Positions 49,522 to 58,838 are shown, numbered from the stretch's first letter. The stretch: DNA of 64,000 nucleotides from Amnibacterium flavum (GCF_003097495.1 NZ_QEOP01000001.1:1488001-1552000), one strand, 5' to 3'. Made by a program: numbers and translations. Notes: generated by a model not told the origin, from the sequence alone.

Positions 49522-49582
49522 CTCGCTTCGACGGGCTCAGCGGGCGGGTGCTCTGTCTTAGCTTCGACGGGCTCAGCGGGCG
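49522..49582. repeat. Two reversed dispersed repeat copies
   Basis: CTCGCTTCGACGGGCTCAGC (49522 on) and GCTTCGACGGGCTCAGCGGG (49561 on) begin right after the transglutaminase stop and precede the convergent lipoprotein stop. No opposing copy is present here, so no stem forms between them. Confidence 0.75.
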
Positions 49583-49623
49583 GGCCGCTCGTCGAGCTCG
49601 TCGAAACGCCCGGGGGAGGGCGG

Positions 49624-50256
49624 CTAGCTGACGCCCTGAAGGTTCGTGGCCGCCGGCTCGACGAGGGAGATCGCGTCACCGGGTTCGAAGAACACCGACG
49701 AGCGCATCATCAACCAGTACTCGCCGACGAACACGTCGGCGCGGCCGATGGTCCCGTCGGTGGTGAAGTAGCCCTCGTCGGCGACGTTGTTGTACGTGGG
49801 AACCAGGTGACTGCTGATCACGAGCTCGTTCTTGCGGGCTTCGATGTCGGCGGGCTCGAGGTGAGCCACGGCGACCTCGATCAGCTCGTTGCTGGTCTGA
49901 TTCAGCCATCCGCAGGAGATCCCCTGCAATGCGACGATCTCGGCAGCGACAGTGCCGGGTTCGACGACGTACTGCGGATTGGCGCCGAAGTTCGCGTTGA
50001 ACGCGTAGACCTGCTCGGGCGTCAGCAGTTGATCGCAGGTGAAGGTGATCGGGATCCCCGTCGGCGTCGTCGGCTCAGGGGATGCGACCGGCGCGGTGGT
50101 CGTCTCGACAGGTGCGGGAGCGTCCGTCGTCTCGGCCGGCGCGGGGGCGACGGGGTTCGAGGTGCAGCCGGCGAGCACGACCGACGCGGCGAGGAGGGAA
50201 GCCGCCAGGAGACCCCGACCGACCATGATGCTCCGTGCGCGATACGACATGGACAT
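49624..50256 (-). CDS. Putative lipoprotein, DUF3558-like
   Basis: A 210-residue exported lipoprotein: basic start, hydrophobic core GLLAASLLAASVVLAG and lipobox VLAGC (Cys31), then a Thr/Pro/Ala linker. The folded part begins ITFTCDQLLTPEQVYAFNAN and has a second Cys in LQGISCGWLNQTSNE, a Cys pair and layout seen in DUF3558-type actinobacterial lipoproteins. Start ATG 50256 or 50250. The open frame upstream runs antisense to argS and is not used. Confidence 0.75.
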   Translation of the reverse strand: MSMSYRARSIMVGRGLLAASLLAASVVLAGCTSNPVAPAPAETTDAPAPVETTTAPVASPEPTTPTGIPITFTCDQLLTPEQVYAFNANFGANPQYVVEPGTVAAEIVALQGISCGWLNQTSNELIEVAVAHLEPADIEARKNELVISSHLVPTYNNVADEGYFTTDGTIGRADVFVGEYWLMMRSSVFFEPGDAISLVEPAATNLQGVS

Positions 50257-50427
50257 CGATCCCTCCACCCCGGAACCGGTCGTCGTGAGCCCCGACGCTG
50301 CCGGCCCAACCCCTGCATTCGACCCTCTGCGAAGAGTAGCAACCCCTTCCCACGAACCGGTCGCGACTGCCCGCAGCCCCGCCTTCTGCGAAGCGGAGCC
50401 CAGCCCGGAGCAGTAGGCTGACTCGCC

Positions 50428-52104
50428 GTGACTCCCGCTGATCTCGCCGATATCGTCGCCCGGCTCCTCGCCGAATCCGCCGAACGCCGTGGGGTCGACG
50501 ACCTGCGACCGAGCGCCGACGACGTCGCCCTCGAACGCCCTCGCAGCCGCGAGCACGGCGACTGGGCGAGCAACGTCGCCATGCGGTTCGGCAAGCGGCT
50601 CGGTGTCGCCCCGCGGGAGCTCGCCCTCGAGCTGGCCGATGAGATCGGAAAGGTCGACGGCGTCAAGGCCGTCGACGTCGCGGGGCCCGGCTTCATCAAC
50701 ATCACGCTCGAGCCCGCCTCGTCCGGTGCGCTCGCGAAACGCATCGTCGACGAGCAGGGCGCGTTCGGGCAGGGCACCGCGCTCGCCGGGGTGTCCATGA
50801 ACCTCGAGTTCGTGTCCGCGAACCCGACGGGCCCGATCCACCTGGGCGGCACGCGCTGGGCGGCCGTGGGCGACAGCCTCGCCCGCATCCTGCAGGCGCA
50901 GGGCGCCCTGGTGACCCGCGAGTACTACTTCAACGACCACGGCGCCCAGATCGACCGCTTCAGCCGCAGTCTCCTCGCCAGCTTCCTCGGCGAGCCCACC
51001 CCTGAGGACGGCTACGCGGGCGGCTACATCGCCGACATCACGGCCCGCGTCGTGGCCGACTACCCCGGCGATCTCGCCGCCATCCCGCGCGACGAAGCCC
51101 AGGAGGTGTTCCGCGCCGTGGGCGTCGAGCTCATGTTCGGCGACATCCGGGCGCAGCTGCACGACTTCGGCGTCGACTTCGACGTCTACTTCCACGAGAA
51201 CGAACTGCACGACACCGGTGCCGTCGACCGCGCCGTCGCCCGGCTGCGCGAGCTGGGCCACATCTACGACGCCGACGGCGCCGTCTGGCTGCGCACCACC
51301 GAGTTCGGCGACGACCGCGACCGCGTGATTATCAAGAGCGACGGGGAAGCCGCGTACATCGCCGCGGACCTCGCCTACTACCTCAACAAGCGCGAGCGCG
51401 GGTTCGAGCGCAACATCATCATGCTCGGCGCCGATCACCACGGATACATCGGTCGTCTCATGGCCGCCGTCGCCGCCTTCGGCGACACCCCCTGGGTCAA
51501 CCTCGAGATCCTCATCGGCCAGCTCGTCAATCTCGTCAAGGACGGCGTGCCCGTCCGGATGAGCAAGCGCGCCGGAACCGTCGTCACCATGGAGGACCTC
51601 GTCGACGCCGTCGGCGTGGATGCCGCCCGCTACTCGCTGGTGCGCTCCTCGACCGACTCGCAGCTCGACGTCGACCTCGACCTCCTCACCAGGCGCAGCA
51701 ACGACAACCCCGTCTTCTACGTCCAGTACGCCCACGCGCGCACCAGGGCCGTGGCCCGCAACGCCGAGGCCTCGGGAGTCACCCGCGAGCGCGACGGGGT
51801 CCCCGTCTTCGAGCCCGGCCTCCTCGTGCACGAGACGGAGTCGGCGCTGCTCGGCAGCCTCCAGCAGTTCCCCCGCGTGCTCACCCAGGCGGCGCAGCTG
51901 CGCGAACCGCACCGGGTGGCGCGCTACGTCGAGGAGCTCGCCGGCGCCTACCACCGCTGGTACGACAACTGCCGGGTGATCCCGCAGGGCGACGCGCCGA
52001 TCGAACCGGTGCACAACACCCGGCTGTGGCTGAACGACGCGGTGTCGCAGGTGCTGCGCAGCGGGCTCGGCCTCCTCGGCGTCTCGGCCCCGGAGCGCAT
52101 GTGA
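50428..52104 (+). CDS. argS: Arginyl-tRNA synthetase
   Basis: A 558-residue class I synthetase. The HIGH motif is [13 protein letters not shown] (about 131) and the KMSKS equivalent is [11 protein letters not shown] (about 374). The N-terminal additional domain has [16 protein letters not shown] (as [14 protein letters not shown]) and the C-terminal anticodon-binding domain ends with [20 protein letters not shown]. Normal length. TAGGCT at 50414-50419 precedes GTG 50428 by eight bases, so it is probably leaderless. Its stop overlaps the next gene's ATG. Confidence 0.96.
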   Translation: MTPADLADIVARLLAESAERRGVDDLRPSADDVALERPRSREHGDWASNVAMRFGKRLGVAPRELALELADEIGKVDGVKAVDVAGPGFINITLEPASSGALAKRIVDEQGAFGQGTALAGVSMNLEFVSANPTGPIHLGGTRWAAVGDSLARILQAQGALVTREYYFNDHGAQIDRFSRSLLASFLGEPTPEDGYAGGYIADITARVVADYPGDLAAIPRDEAQEVFRAVGVELMFGDIRAQLHDFGVDFDVYFHENELHDTGAVDRAVARLRELGHIYDADGAVWLRTTEFGDDRDRVIIKSDGEAAYIAADLAYYLNKRERGFERNIIMLGADHHGYIGRLMAAVAAFGDTPWVNLEILIGQLVNLVKDGVPVRMSKRAGTVVTMEDLVDAVGVDAARYSLVRSSTDSQLDVDLDLLTRRSNDNPVFYVQYAHARTRAVARNAEASGVTRERDGVPVFEPGLLVHETESALLGSLQQFPRVLTQAAQLREPHRVARYVEELAGAYHRWYDNCRVIPQGDAPIEPVHNTRLWLNDAVSQVLRSGLGLLGVSAPERM

Positions 52105-52889
52105 TGTCGGCCGACGAGGCAGCTCGCCCCGTCCGCTACCGCGACGCGAAGCCGCGCCAGCGGTTCTGGTTCCGCGTCGTGGTCATCGTCATGTCGATCG
52201 TCGTACTGGGCGTGCTGCTCGTCGTCGCCGACATGCTGATCCGCGGCTACGCCGAGGACCGGGTCTCGTCCGAGGTCGAGAAGAGCCTGCCGACGAGTGT
52301 CGAGGGCGACGTGACGACGATGATCGACGGCCCGTCGATCATCACCCAGCTCATCGGCGGCCGGCTCGACCAGGTCCACCTCACCTCGGACGATCTCACG
52401 GTGCAGGGCTTCCCCGTCGTCGCCGCCATCGACCTCACCGGGGTGCCGACCGACACATCGAAGCCGATCGAGTCGGCGACGGGGACCTTCACGCTCGGTC
52501 AGGAGACCGTGGCCGGACTCATGGCGGCGAGCGGCATCGAGGGCGACATCGCGCTCGGGGCCGGTGGCCTCAGCTACACCACCGGGACGGCGTTCCTCGG
52601 CCAGAACATCGACGTCACCATCCAGACCCGCCCCGTCCTCGACAGCGGGCGGATGGTCTTCCGTGCCGACAGCGCCCAGCTCTCGCTCGCGGGCTTCGAC
52701 TTCGACGCCACCGCGCTGCTGGACCGCGTCGTCCCCAACGGTCTGTCGGTCTGCGTGGCGCAGTACCTGCCCGCGGATGTGAGCCTCGACGCGGTCGACA
52801 TCGTCGGCGACGAAGCCGTGATCGACCTGTCGGCGACCGACCTCGTCCTCGACGAATCGGCCCTCGCCCGCACCGGCGTCTGCAACTGA
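52104..52889 (+). CDS. DUF2993 (LmeA-like) membrane-anchored protein
   Basis: A 261-residue protein: a cytoplasmic basic start, one transmembrane helix (VVVIVMSIVVLGVLLVVADM), then an external DUF2993 domain beginning YAEDRVSSEVEKSLPTSVEG with IDGPSIITQLIGGRLDQVHL. In mycobacteria LmeA, of this family, is a lipid-binding envelope protein involved in lipomannan assembly. ATG 52104 shares a base with the argS stop, implying coupling, a pairing often seen in this bacterial group. Confidence 0.85.
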   Translation: MSADEAARPVRYRDAKPRQRFWFRVVVIVMSIVVLGVLLVVADMLIRGYAEDRVSSEVEKSLPTSVEGDVTTMIDGPSIITQLIGGRLDQVHLTSDDLTVQGFPVVAAIDLTGVPTDTSKPIESATGTFTLGQETVAGLMAASGIEGDIALGAGGLSYTTGTAFLGQNIDVTIQTRPVLDSGRMVFRADSAQLSLAGFDFDATALLDRVVPNGLSVCVAQYLPADVSLDAVDIVGDEAVIDLSATDLVLDESALARTGVCN

Positions 52890-52909
52890 CGGGCGCGCGC
52901 GGAACTCAG

Positions 52910-53908
52910 TCAGAGATGCGCCTCGAACGCGGCGGTCATCGCCGCACGGTCGTGGACTCCCGCGGCGAGCAGCGCGAGTAGAAGCAGTCGGGCCTTCAGT
53001 CCGTCCAGATCGACCGCGCTGATCAGACCGCGATCGGCGAGATCCTTCTCGGAGCCCGGGTAGCCTCCCGTGGCCCGGTAGAGCTCGCCTGATCCGGTCC
53101 GGGAGGCGAAGACGACGGGCATCGCGTCGACGGCCCGCGACAGGGCGTCGAGTGCGCGGGAGCCCACATGCCCCGCGCCGTACGTCTCGATGACCAGACC
53201 GTCGTAGCCGAGCGACGGGATCAGCTCGAGGACAGCCGTGTCATCGCCGAGCGCCAGTCGGTGCAGGGCGACCCGCGGGAGAGCTCCTGGGGCTGGAGAA
53301 AGGGTGATCCGGCGGCGGGCGGGCTGCAGCGGTACGCGCACCCTGTCCTCGACGACCCATCCGATCGGACCCGTGCCGGGGGAGCCGAATGCCGCGAGCG
53401 CCGAGGTGTGGAGCTTGCGGACCGTGCGCGCGGAATGGATCTCCCCGGCCATCACCACGAGCACACCCAGGGACGCGAGTTCGGGCCGGGTCGCCGTTCT
53501 GACCGCGTCGATCACGTTGGCCGGACCGTCGACGACGGGGCGGCCGGGGTTGCGCATCGCGCCCGTGACCACGACGGGGATCTCGACCTGGAGGAGCAGA
53601 TCGAGCAGGTAGGCGACCTCTTCGAGCGTGTCCGTGCCCTGGGTGATCACCACGCCGTCCGCACCGTGCGCGGCGAGTTCCGAGATCCGGGCGGCGAGGT
53701 CGACGACGTCCCCGACGCCGATATCCGCCGACATCACACTGCGGAACGTCGAGGGTTCAATGTCGGCGACCCCGTCGAGCCCGGGGATGGATGCGACGAG
53801 AGTCCGCCCGTCGATCGCCAGAGCCGAGTTCGAGCCCGACGCGTCGACGGGGGCGCCGATCGTGCCGCCGAGAGCGACGACGGCGATCCGCGGAAGCGGA
53901 GCGCTCAC
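52910..53908 (-). CDS. Asparaginase family amidohydrolase
   Basis: A 332-residue member of the L-asparaginase/glutamyl-tRNA amidotransferase D family. First Thr motif: VALGGTIGAPV (Thr16); second: GVVITQGTDTLEEVAYLLD (Thr-Asp-Thr/Lys site); TGAMRNPGRPVVDGPANVID is also conserved. It releases ammonia from a side-chain amide. GTG 53908 begins at the family start. Last gene of a leftward operon with a cyclic-imide-hydrolase-like enzyme 13 bases upstream, so its true substrate may be a half-amide instead of asparagine (inference). Confidence 0.88.
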   Translation of the reverse strand: MSAPLPRIAVVALGGTIGAPVDASGSNSALAIDGRTLVASIPGLDGVADIEPSTFRSVMSADIGVGDVVDLAARISELAAHGADGVVITQGTDTLEEVAYLLDLLLQVEIPVVVTGAMRNPGRPVVDGPANVIDAVRTATRPELASLGVLVVMAGEIHSARTVRKLHTSALAAFGSPGTGPIGWVVEDRVRVPLQPARRRITLSPAPGALPRVALHRLALGDDTAVLELIPSLGYDGLVIETYGAGHVGSRALDALSRAVDAMPVVFASRTGSGELYRATGGYPGSEKDLADRGLISAVDLDGLKARLLLLALLAAGVHDRAAMTAAFEAHL

Positions 53909-53921
53909 CTGCGCCCTCCGA

Positions 53922-54839
53922 TCACGCGCGGAACTCGCGATCGAACGGGTATCGCGGAGCCTCCTCGAACGGGAACCGGCGCTTGAAGTCCTGCACGATC
54001 GCATCGCATGTCTCGATGGTGACACCGTCGTGGCCGAGCATGTACTCGATGAGACGCTCCAGCATGAGCAGCACCTGCGGGCGGCCCGAGACATCGGGAT
54101 GGATGCAGATGGGGAAGGAGGCATAGTCGTACTCGCGGTAGACCCAGTCGAACTGGTCCTTCCACAGCTGTTCGATGTCGCGCGGGTTCGCGAACCCGTA
54201 GCTGTTGGGCGAGCTCTTCACGAACATCATCGGGGGCAGATCGTCGAGGTACCAGTTGAAGGCGAGGCTGACGAGCGGGATCTCGGTACCGCGGACGACG
54301 GGCTTCATCCACTCCTCGGCGGTCCCCGTGTAGTCGATCTTGGTCCAGGTGTCGCCGGTGCGCGCGTAGAACGGCTGGAAGTCGTGCAGGACCTGCGTGC
54401 GGTCGTACTGGAATCCGTTCTCGAGCAGGAGATCCGCGGTGATGGTCGTCATCTCTCCCCACGGCGCGATGTACCCCGTCGGCTTCTGGCCGGACAGCTT
54501 CTCGATGAGTTCGAGGGATCGGGCGAGCACGTCCCGCTCCTGCTGTTCGGACATGTCGCGCGGGTTCTCGTGCGAGTAGCCGTGGGCGCCGATCTCGTGG
54601 CCCCCCGCGACGACGAGCTCCATCGCCTCGGGGAACGACTCGATCGAGTGGCCGGGGGTGAAGAAGGTCGCCTTCACGTCGTACCGATCGAACATCCTGA
54701 CCAGTCGGGGGATGCCGATCTCGCCGGCGAAGAGGCCGCGCTGGATGTCCTGCAGGCTGTCCTCTCCGCCGTACGAGCCCAGCCAACCGGCCACGGCATC
54801 CACGTCGACGCCGAAGCTGACTTTGATGTCCTTTGTCAT
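53922..54839 (-). CDS. Polysaccharide-deacetylase-fold hydrolase, cyclic imide hydrolase-like
   Basis: A 305-residue NodB-fold metal hydrolase. The metal-binding D-H-H is Asp14 in [14 protein letters not shown], His86 and His90 in [10 protein letters not shown]. The start [20 protein letters not shown] and [17 protein letters not shown] resemble cytosolic members such as cyclic imide hydrolases and PuuE allantoinase, which open cyclic amides, rather than sugar deacetylases; there is no signal peptide. It is transcribed with two AA_synth genes and an asparaginase, which supports a ring-opening role. Exact substrate unknown. Confidence 0.83.
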   Translation of the reverse strand: MTKDIKVSFGVDVDAVAGWLGSYGGEDSLQDIQRGLFAGEIGIPRLVRMFDRYDVKATFFTPGHSIESFPEAMELVVAGGHEIGAHGYSHENPRDMSEQQERDVLARSLELIEKLSGQKPTGYIAPWGEMTTITADLLLENGFQYDRTQVLHDFQPFYARTGDTWTKIDYTGTAEEWMKPVVRGTEIPLVSLAFNWYLDDLPPMMFVKSSPNSYGFANPRDIEQLWKDQFDWVYREYDYASFPICIHPDVSGRPQVLLMLERLIEYMLGHDGVTIETCDAIVQDFKRRFPFEEAPRYPFDREFRA

Positions 54840-54863
54840 GGGGGTGTTCCTTTCGGGGGAGGG

Positions 54864-55415
54864 TCAGGACTCGGTGGAGAAGGGCGCGAGGCGTGCGTGC
54901 GGCCTGCCGGTCGATGCGACGGCCAGTGCGATGACGATCTCGTCTTCCGCGGGTGCGTCGGCGAGGCGCACCTCGACGCTCTGGTGGTGGGATCTGATCG
55001 TCTGGTCGGTGATGTGCTTGAGGGGGATGTCGAACGACGCGGCCGCCGGCGCTCGTTTCTCGACCGCCGGCAGCAGGCTGGAGGCGCCGGTGAGGGTCCG
55101 GAGATGATCGCCGAATGTCAGCGTGTGGATGAGTGCGGAGCCGTGCTCGACTTCTCCGCCGAGTCCGACGATCGCCGCCTTCCCGTACGCCTCGACCGGT
55201 GCGCCGAGCGCGTCGACGACTCTCGGGGCCAGCAGGGCGCCGAGCGCGGATGCGTTGGCGGCGATCCCGGGCGCGAGGTCCTCGACGAAGCCCTGGCCGT
55301 ACCAGGGGTTCCGCAGCACCGCCGCGACGATCGCCACCCGGGCTGCGGGGGCGACGTCGCGGTCGCCGTCGCGGAGGGTCTCCTCGACGATGGTGACGAT
55401 GGTTCGGATGGTCAT
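54864..55415 (-). CDS. AA_synth (PF06684) family protein, copy 1
   Basis: A 183-residue protein of the family named amino acid synthesis (Pfam PF06684), for which no reaction is established. Landmarks: RTIVTIVEETLRDGDRDVAP, VLRNPWYGQGFVEDL, GKAAIVGLGGEVEHGSALIH and IRSHHQSVEVRLADAPAEDE. Its neighbour 55418-55996 is a paralogue, two bases away. Such genes recur beside BMP-type importers and amide hydrolases, as here. ATG 55415 overlaps nothing and is preceded by GGAGG-like sequence (GTGGAGGCCGTG). Confidence 0.85.
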   Translation of the reverse strand: MTIRTIVTIVEETLRDGDRDVAPAARVAIVAAVLRNPWYGQGFVEDLAPGIAANASALGALLAPRVVDALGAPVEAYGKAAIVGLGGEVEHGSALIHTLTFGDHLRTLTGASSLLPAVEKRAPAAASFDIPLKHITDQTIRSHHQSVEVRLADAPAEDEIVIALAVASTGRPHARLAPFSTES

Positions 55416-55417
55416 TC

Positions 55418-55996
55418 TCACGGCCTCCACGGGGTCGGGTCGAAGGGCGGGTCGGTGCGGCGGTCGCCGATCCGGGCGGCCGGCCGGGCGGCGGATGACA
55501 GCGCCACGACCACGAGGATCTCGTCGGGTTCGGGGGCGTCGGCAACGCGCACGGTCATGCCCTGGTAGTGGGAGCGGGTTCCCGCGGCCGTCACGTGGCA
55601 GAGAGGGACGGCGACCGCGGTGCCCGCAGGACCCCGCGATTCGGTGGAGGCGATGACGGAGGTGCCGCCCGCACCCAGTCGCACGACGTCCGAGAAGAAC
55701 GGGTTGTGCACGAGAGCGTCGCCGTGCTCGGTCTCGCCGCCGAGGCCCACGACGACGGCCTTGCCGAACGCCTCGACCGGCTGCCCGAGCGCATCGAGGC
55801 CCCTGCGCATCATCTCCTGTGCGAGAGGCGGGCAGATTTTGCGCACGTCGGCCGCGAAATCCTCGACGGAGCTTGCGAACCAGGGATTGCCGACGGCCGC
55901 GGCGACCGCCACCCGGATCAGGGGCTCGGACGGCCTCCTGCCGCGGTCTTCGAGCACCTCGTCGCGGATGGTCGAGATGCGTCGGATGCGGTTCAT
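55418..55996 (-). CDS. AA_synth (PF06684) family protein, copy 2
   Basis: A 192-residue paralogue of the next gene. Shared blocks: RRISTIRDEVLEDRGRRPSE, VGNPWFASSVEDFAADV, EAFGKAVVVGLGGETEHGDA and GTRSHYQGMTVRVADAPEPD; copies are clearly homologous but well diverged (roughly a third identical by eye), so the duplication is old and they may form a hetero-oligomer. The ATG overlaps the stop of the GntR gene by four bases. Confidence 0.85.
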   Translation of the reverse strand: MNRIRRISTIRDEVLEDRGRRPSEPLIRVAVAAAVGNPWFASSVEDFAADVRKICPPLAQEMMRRGLDALGQPVEAFGKAVVVGLGGETEHGDALVHNPFFSDVVRLGAGGTSVIASTESRGPAGTAVAVPLCHVTAAGTRSHYQGMTVRVADAPEPDEILVVVALSSAARPAARIGDRRTDPPFDPTPWRP

Positions 55997-56682
55997 CTCG
56001 CCATGCCGGTCTCGCCGGGGAAGGTCATCGCGCCGAGGAGGGCCTCCTGGCTGGCGCGGACGTGCTCGCGCATCAGGCGCTCGGCGGTGGACTCGTCCTT
56101 CGAGACGATGATCGCGAGCACCCTGCCGTGCTCGGCATCGCTCTCGACGAGACGGCCGGGGCGGGACAGCGAGGTGGCGACGAGTCGCGGGTAGGCGAGC
56201 TGGTTCATGAGCATCGTGTAGTGCGTGCGGAGCTTCCGATTCCCGGACCCCCGGACGATGAGGTCGTGGAAGTCGCCGACGAGCGCCGCGTAGCCGTCGA
56301 CATCGTCGCGGGCGACCGCCGCGTCGGACGCGACGACGTTCGAACGGAGAGCTTCGAGCTCGGGGATCTCGCCCCGAGCGGCGAACAGCCGTGCGGCGGC
56401 GCCCTCCAGGATCTCCTTCATCTGGAACAGCTCCACGATGTCGGCGCGGGTCGGAGTCGACACGAACGTGCCGACCCGCGGCCTGATCTGGACGAGCCCC
56501 TCGGTCTGCAACTGCTTGAGCGCCTCGCGGACCGGAGTGCGGCTCACCCCGTACTCGCTCGCGAGCGCGATCTCGGACAGGCCGACACCCGTCTCGAGCT
56601 CGCCGGCGATGATCCGGGCGCGCAACCCGTCGGCGACCATGAGCTGCATGCTCTGCGACTCGAGGGCCGCGTCATCTTGCAT
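55993..56682 (-). CDS. GntR family regulator, FCD (FadR) subfamily
   Basis: A 229-residue regulator. The winged HTH is LSEIALASEYGVSRTPVREA then LKQLQTEGLVQIRPRVGTFV; the FCD ligand domain follows with metal/ligand His in DFHDLIVRGSGN and EHVRASQEALL. FCD proteins sense carboxylic acids. First gene of the leftward operon and divergent from the importer operon, so it probably controls both. A perfect palindrome lies over its start codon. Confidence 0.9.
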   Translation of the reverse strand: MQDDAALESQSMQLMVADGLRARIIAGELETGVGLSEIALASEYGVSRTPVREALKQLQTEGLVQIRPRVGTFVSTPTRADIVELFQMKEILEGAAARLFAARGEIPELEALRSNVVASDAAVARDDVDGYAALVGDFHDLIVRGSGNRKLRTHYTMLMNQLAYPRLVATSLSRPGRLVESDAEHGRVLAIIVSKDESTAERLMREHVRASQEALLGAMTFPGETGMAR

Positions 56683-56687
56683 GCAAG
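56676..56687. promoter_or_regulatory. GntR operator candidate over the gntR start codon
   Basis: CTTGCATGCAAG (56676-56687) is a perfect 12-base palindrome that includes the ATG of the regulator gene. A related GGCATACAAG lies at 56731-56740 in the same intergenic region. FCD-type GntR proteins bind short palindromes of the TTGTATACAA kind, so auto-control is likely. Confidence 0.6.
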
Positions 56688-56843
56688 TGACCCTAGGCGC
56701 GCCGCGCTCAAGCTGTCAATCGCCTTCTCTGGCATACAAGTAACAGTTCTCAGCCGCCTATATTTCGGGCTTGTTTCAGTTTGGCGAGACGGGAAAGTCG
56801 CAGTTGACATGCTCCGCCGGCGGTATGGATACTCGTCGCTACC

Positions 56844-57668
56844 ATGCAACACGCCCCCCGGTTCCTCACGGAACGAACCTTCACCGCGTCCAGCCCCCGC
56901 ATCGCCTTCCTCGAGTTCGGTGACCCCGAGGGGCCCGTCGTGGTGCTCCTGCACGGCGTCGGCAGTTCGGCGTCGACGTGGTCCGAACTCGCTCCGCTGC
57001 TCGACCCGAGCCGCCTCTACCTCATGCCCGACTACCGAGGGCACGGCCTGTCGGAGGCGTCTTCCGTGCCCTACGCGGTCGACGACTTCGTCGACGACCT
57101 CATCCGCCTCCTCGACGAGCGCGGAATCGCACGGGTATCTCTGGTCGGCTTCTCGATCGGTGCCGTCATCGCCCTCGCCGCGGCTCTCGCTGCTCCCGAC
57201 CGGGTGGAAGCCCTCGTCCTGCTCAACTCGATCGCGGGTCGCACCGCCGAGGAACGACAGCGCGCGGAGGCCCGCCTCGAACTGATCCGCAGCACCGCGC
57301 CCGCCGAGCTCGCACCGGCGAGCGGCGAGCGATGGTTCTCCGCAGCGTTCCGAGCCGCGCACCCCGACCTCGTCGACGCTGAACTCGCCATCGTGGCAGG
57401 CGTCGCCCACGCGCCCTATGCGGCCGCCTACGCGGTCCTCGTCGAGACCGATCAGCTCGAACGGGCCGGTGAGATCTCCGTCCCCGCCCTCATCGCCACG
57501 GGGGAGCACGACGGCGGATCAACTCCCGCCATGTCCGAGAAGCTCGCTGCCCGCATCCCCGACTCGCGCCTGCGGATCCTTCCCGGGCTCAAGCACTACA
57601 TGCACATCGAGGCCGCCCCGGCCGTCGCCGAGCTGGTCAACGACTTCCTCGACGAAACCTCCCATTGA
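56844..57668 (+). CDS. Alpha/beta hydrolase
   Basis: A 274-residue cytosolic hydrolase with a complete triad: nucleophile Ser104 in VGFSIGAVIALAAAL, acid in ATGEHDGGSTPA and His in LPGLKHYMHIEAA. The oxyanion strand is VVVLLHGVGSSASTWSELAP. It resembles 3-oxoadipate enol-lactonase-type hydrolases. First gene of the rightward operon, so it probably acts on the same compound that the ABC system brings in. ATG 56844; the GntR binding region is upstream. Confidence 0.85.
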   Translation: MQHAPRFLTERTFTASSPRIAFLEFGDPEGPVVVLLHGVGSSASTWSELAPLLDPSRLYLMPDYRGHGLSEASSVPYAVDDFVDDLIRLLDERGIARVSLVGFSIGAVIALAAALAAPDRVEALVLLNSIAGRTAEERQRAEARLELIRSTAPAELAPASGERWFSAAFRAAHPDLVDAELAIVAGVAHAPYAAAYAVLVETDQLERAGEISVPALIATGEHDGGSTPAMSEKLAARIPDSRLRILPGLKHYMHIEAAPAVAELVNDFLDETSH

Positions 57669-57741
57669 CTCCCGGCGCCCGCCGGACGCACCCGCAGCAC
57701 CCTCCACAGCACCACATCATCCAGAAGGAAGAGACAGCACT

Positions 57742-58782
57742 ATGAGAAAGTCATCCTGGCTCGGGGGCACGGCCCTCGTCGTGACCGCTTCGCTCCTGCT
57801 CGCCGGCTGCTCAGGCGGCGGCGACGACACCGGAAGCGGCGATGCCGGCACCGAAGAGGTCACGATCTCGGCTCCGCTGAGCGGTCAGCTCGGCGATCAG
57901 AGCTTCATGGACTCGGCGAACGACGGCCTCCAGCGTGCCGCTGCCGACCTCGGAGTCAAGGTCAGCGTCATCGAGGCGGGCGCCGACGACGCTCCCGCGT
58001 GGGAGCGCAATCTCACCGAGGCCTCGGCCAGCGGCGAGAACGACCTCATCGTCACCGGTGGAACGGTCATGGCGTCGACGCTCGAGCGCGTCGCGGCGCA
58101 GTTCCCCGACCAGCAGTACCTGATCTTCGACTCGGAGTCGGTCGGCGACAACGTGACCGGCATCTCGTACGCACAGAACGAGGGCGCGTTCCTCGTCGGC
58201 GCACTCGCGGCCATCATCAGCACCAACCCCGACTCGTTCCCCCGGTCGACCGGGGCCAACAAGATCGGCCTCGTCGGCGGCATGGACATCCCGGTGATCC
58301 GCGACTTCGCCGTCGGTTACGAGCAGGGCGCCAAGGCGATCTCGCCCGACATCACAGTCGACCTCCGCTTCGTCGGCGACTTCGAGAGCGCACAGGGCGC
58401 CTACGACATCACGACGGCGATCTTCAACGACGGCGCCGACGTGGTCTACCAGGTCGCGGGCGCAGCGGGACTCGGCGTGCTCCAGGCCGGCGCAGACAGC
58501 GGCCGCTACGCGATCGGCACCGACTCGGACCAGAACGGCATCCACCCCGAGTCGACTCCGGCGAGCGCCATCAAGTCCGTCGGCAACACCGTCTACACGG
58601 GTATCCAGCAGTTCCTCGACGGAAAGCTGGAGCTCGGCACCACCACTGTCGGCAACATCGCGAACGACGGTGTGGGCATCGCCTACAACGACGATCTCGT
58701 CCCCGCGGAGTTCCAGGACCAGATCGACGCTCTCCGCCAGCAGGTCATCGACGGCGAGATCACCGTCGACTCGGCCCTGTGA
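57742..58782 (+). CDS. BMP family substrate-binding lipoprotein
   Basis: A 346-residue lipoprotein (lipobox LLAGC, Cys23) of the BMP/PnrA type, which binds nucleosides or related ligands for ABC import. Conserved BMP regions: SGQLGDQSFMDSANDGLQRA, LIFDSESVGDNVTGISYAQN, EGAFLVGALAAIIS, GLVGGMDIPVIRDFAVGYEQ and YAIGTDSDQNGI. ATG 57742 is preceded by AGAAGGAAGAG. It precedes an ATPase and two permease genes that complete the importer. Confidence 0.92.
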   Translation: MRKSSWLGGTALVVTASLLLAGCSGGGDDTGSGDAGTEEVTISAPLSGQLGDQSFMDSANDGLQRAAADLGVKVSVIEAGADDAPAWERNLTEASASGENDLIVTGGTVMASTLERVAAQFPDQQYLIFDSESVGDNVTGISYAQNEGAFLVGALAAIISTNPDSFPRSTGANKIGLVGGMDIPVIRDFAVGYEQGAKAISPDITVDLRFVGDFESAQGAYDITTAIFNDGADVVYQVAGAAGLGVLQAGADSGRYAIGTDSDQNGIHPESTPASAIKSVGNTVYTGIQQFLDGKLELGTTTVGNIANDGVGIAYNDDLVPAEFQDQIDALRQQVIDGEITVDSAL

Positions 58783-58838
58783 TCGGATAGCTCGACCGCA
58801 GGAAACCGCCCCGCCCCGTTCCACCCCGAGGAGGACCC

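Noticed and set aside
50257-52014. Possible long N-terminal extension of the lipoprotein at 49624-50256
   Set aside because: It is antisense to argS; the lipoprotein signal and lipobox start at 50256.
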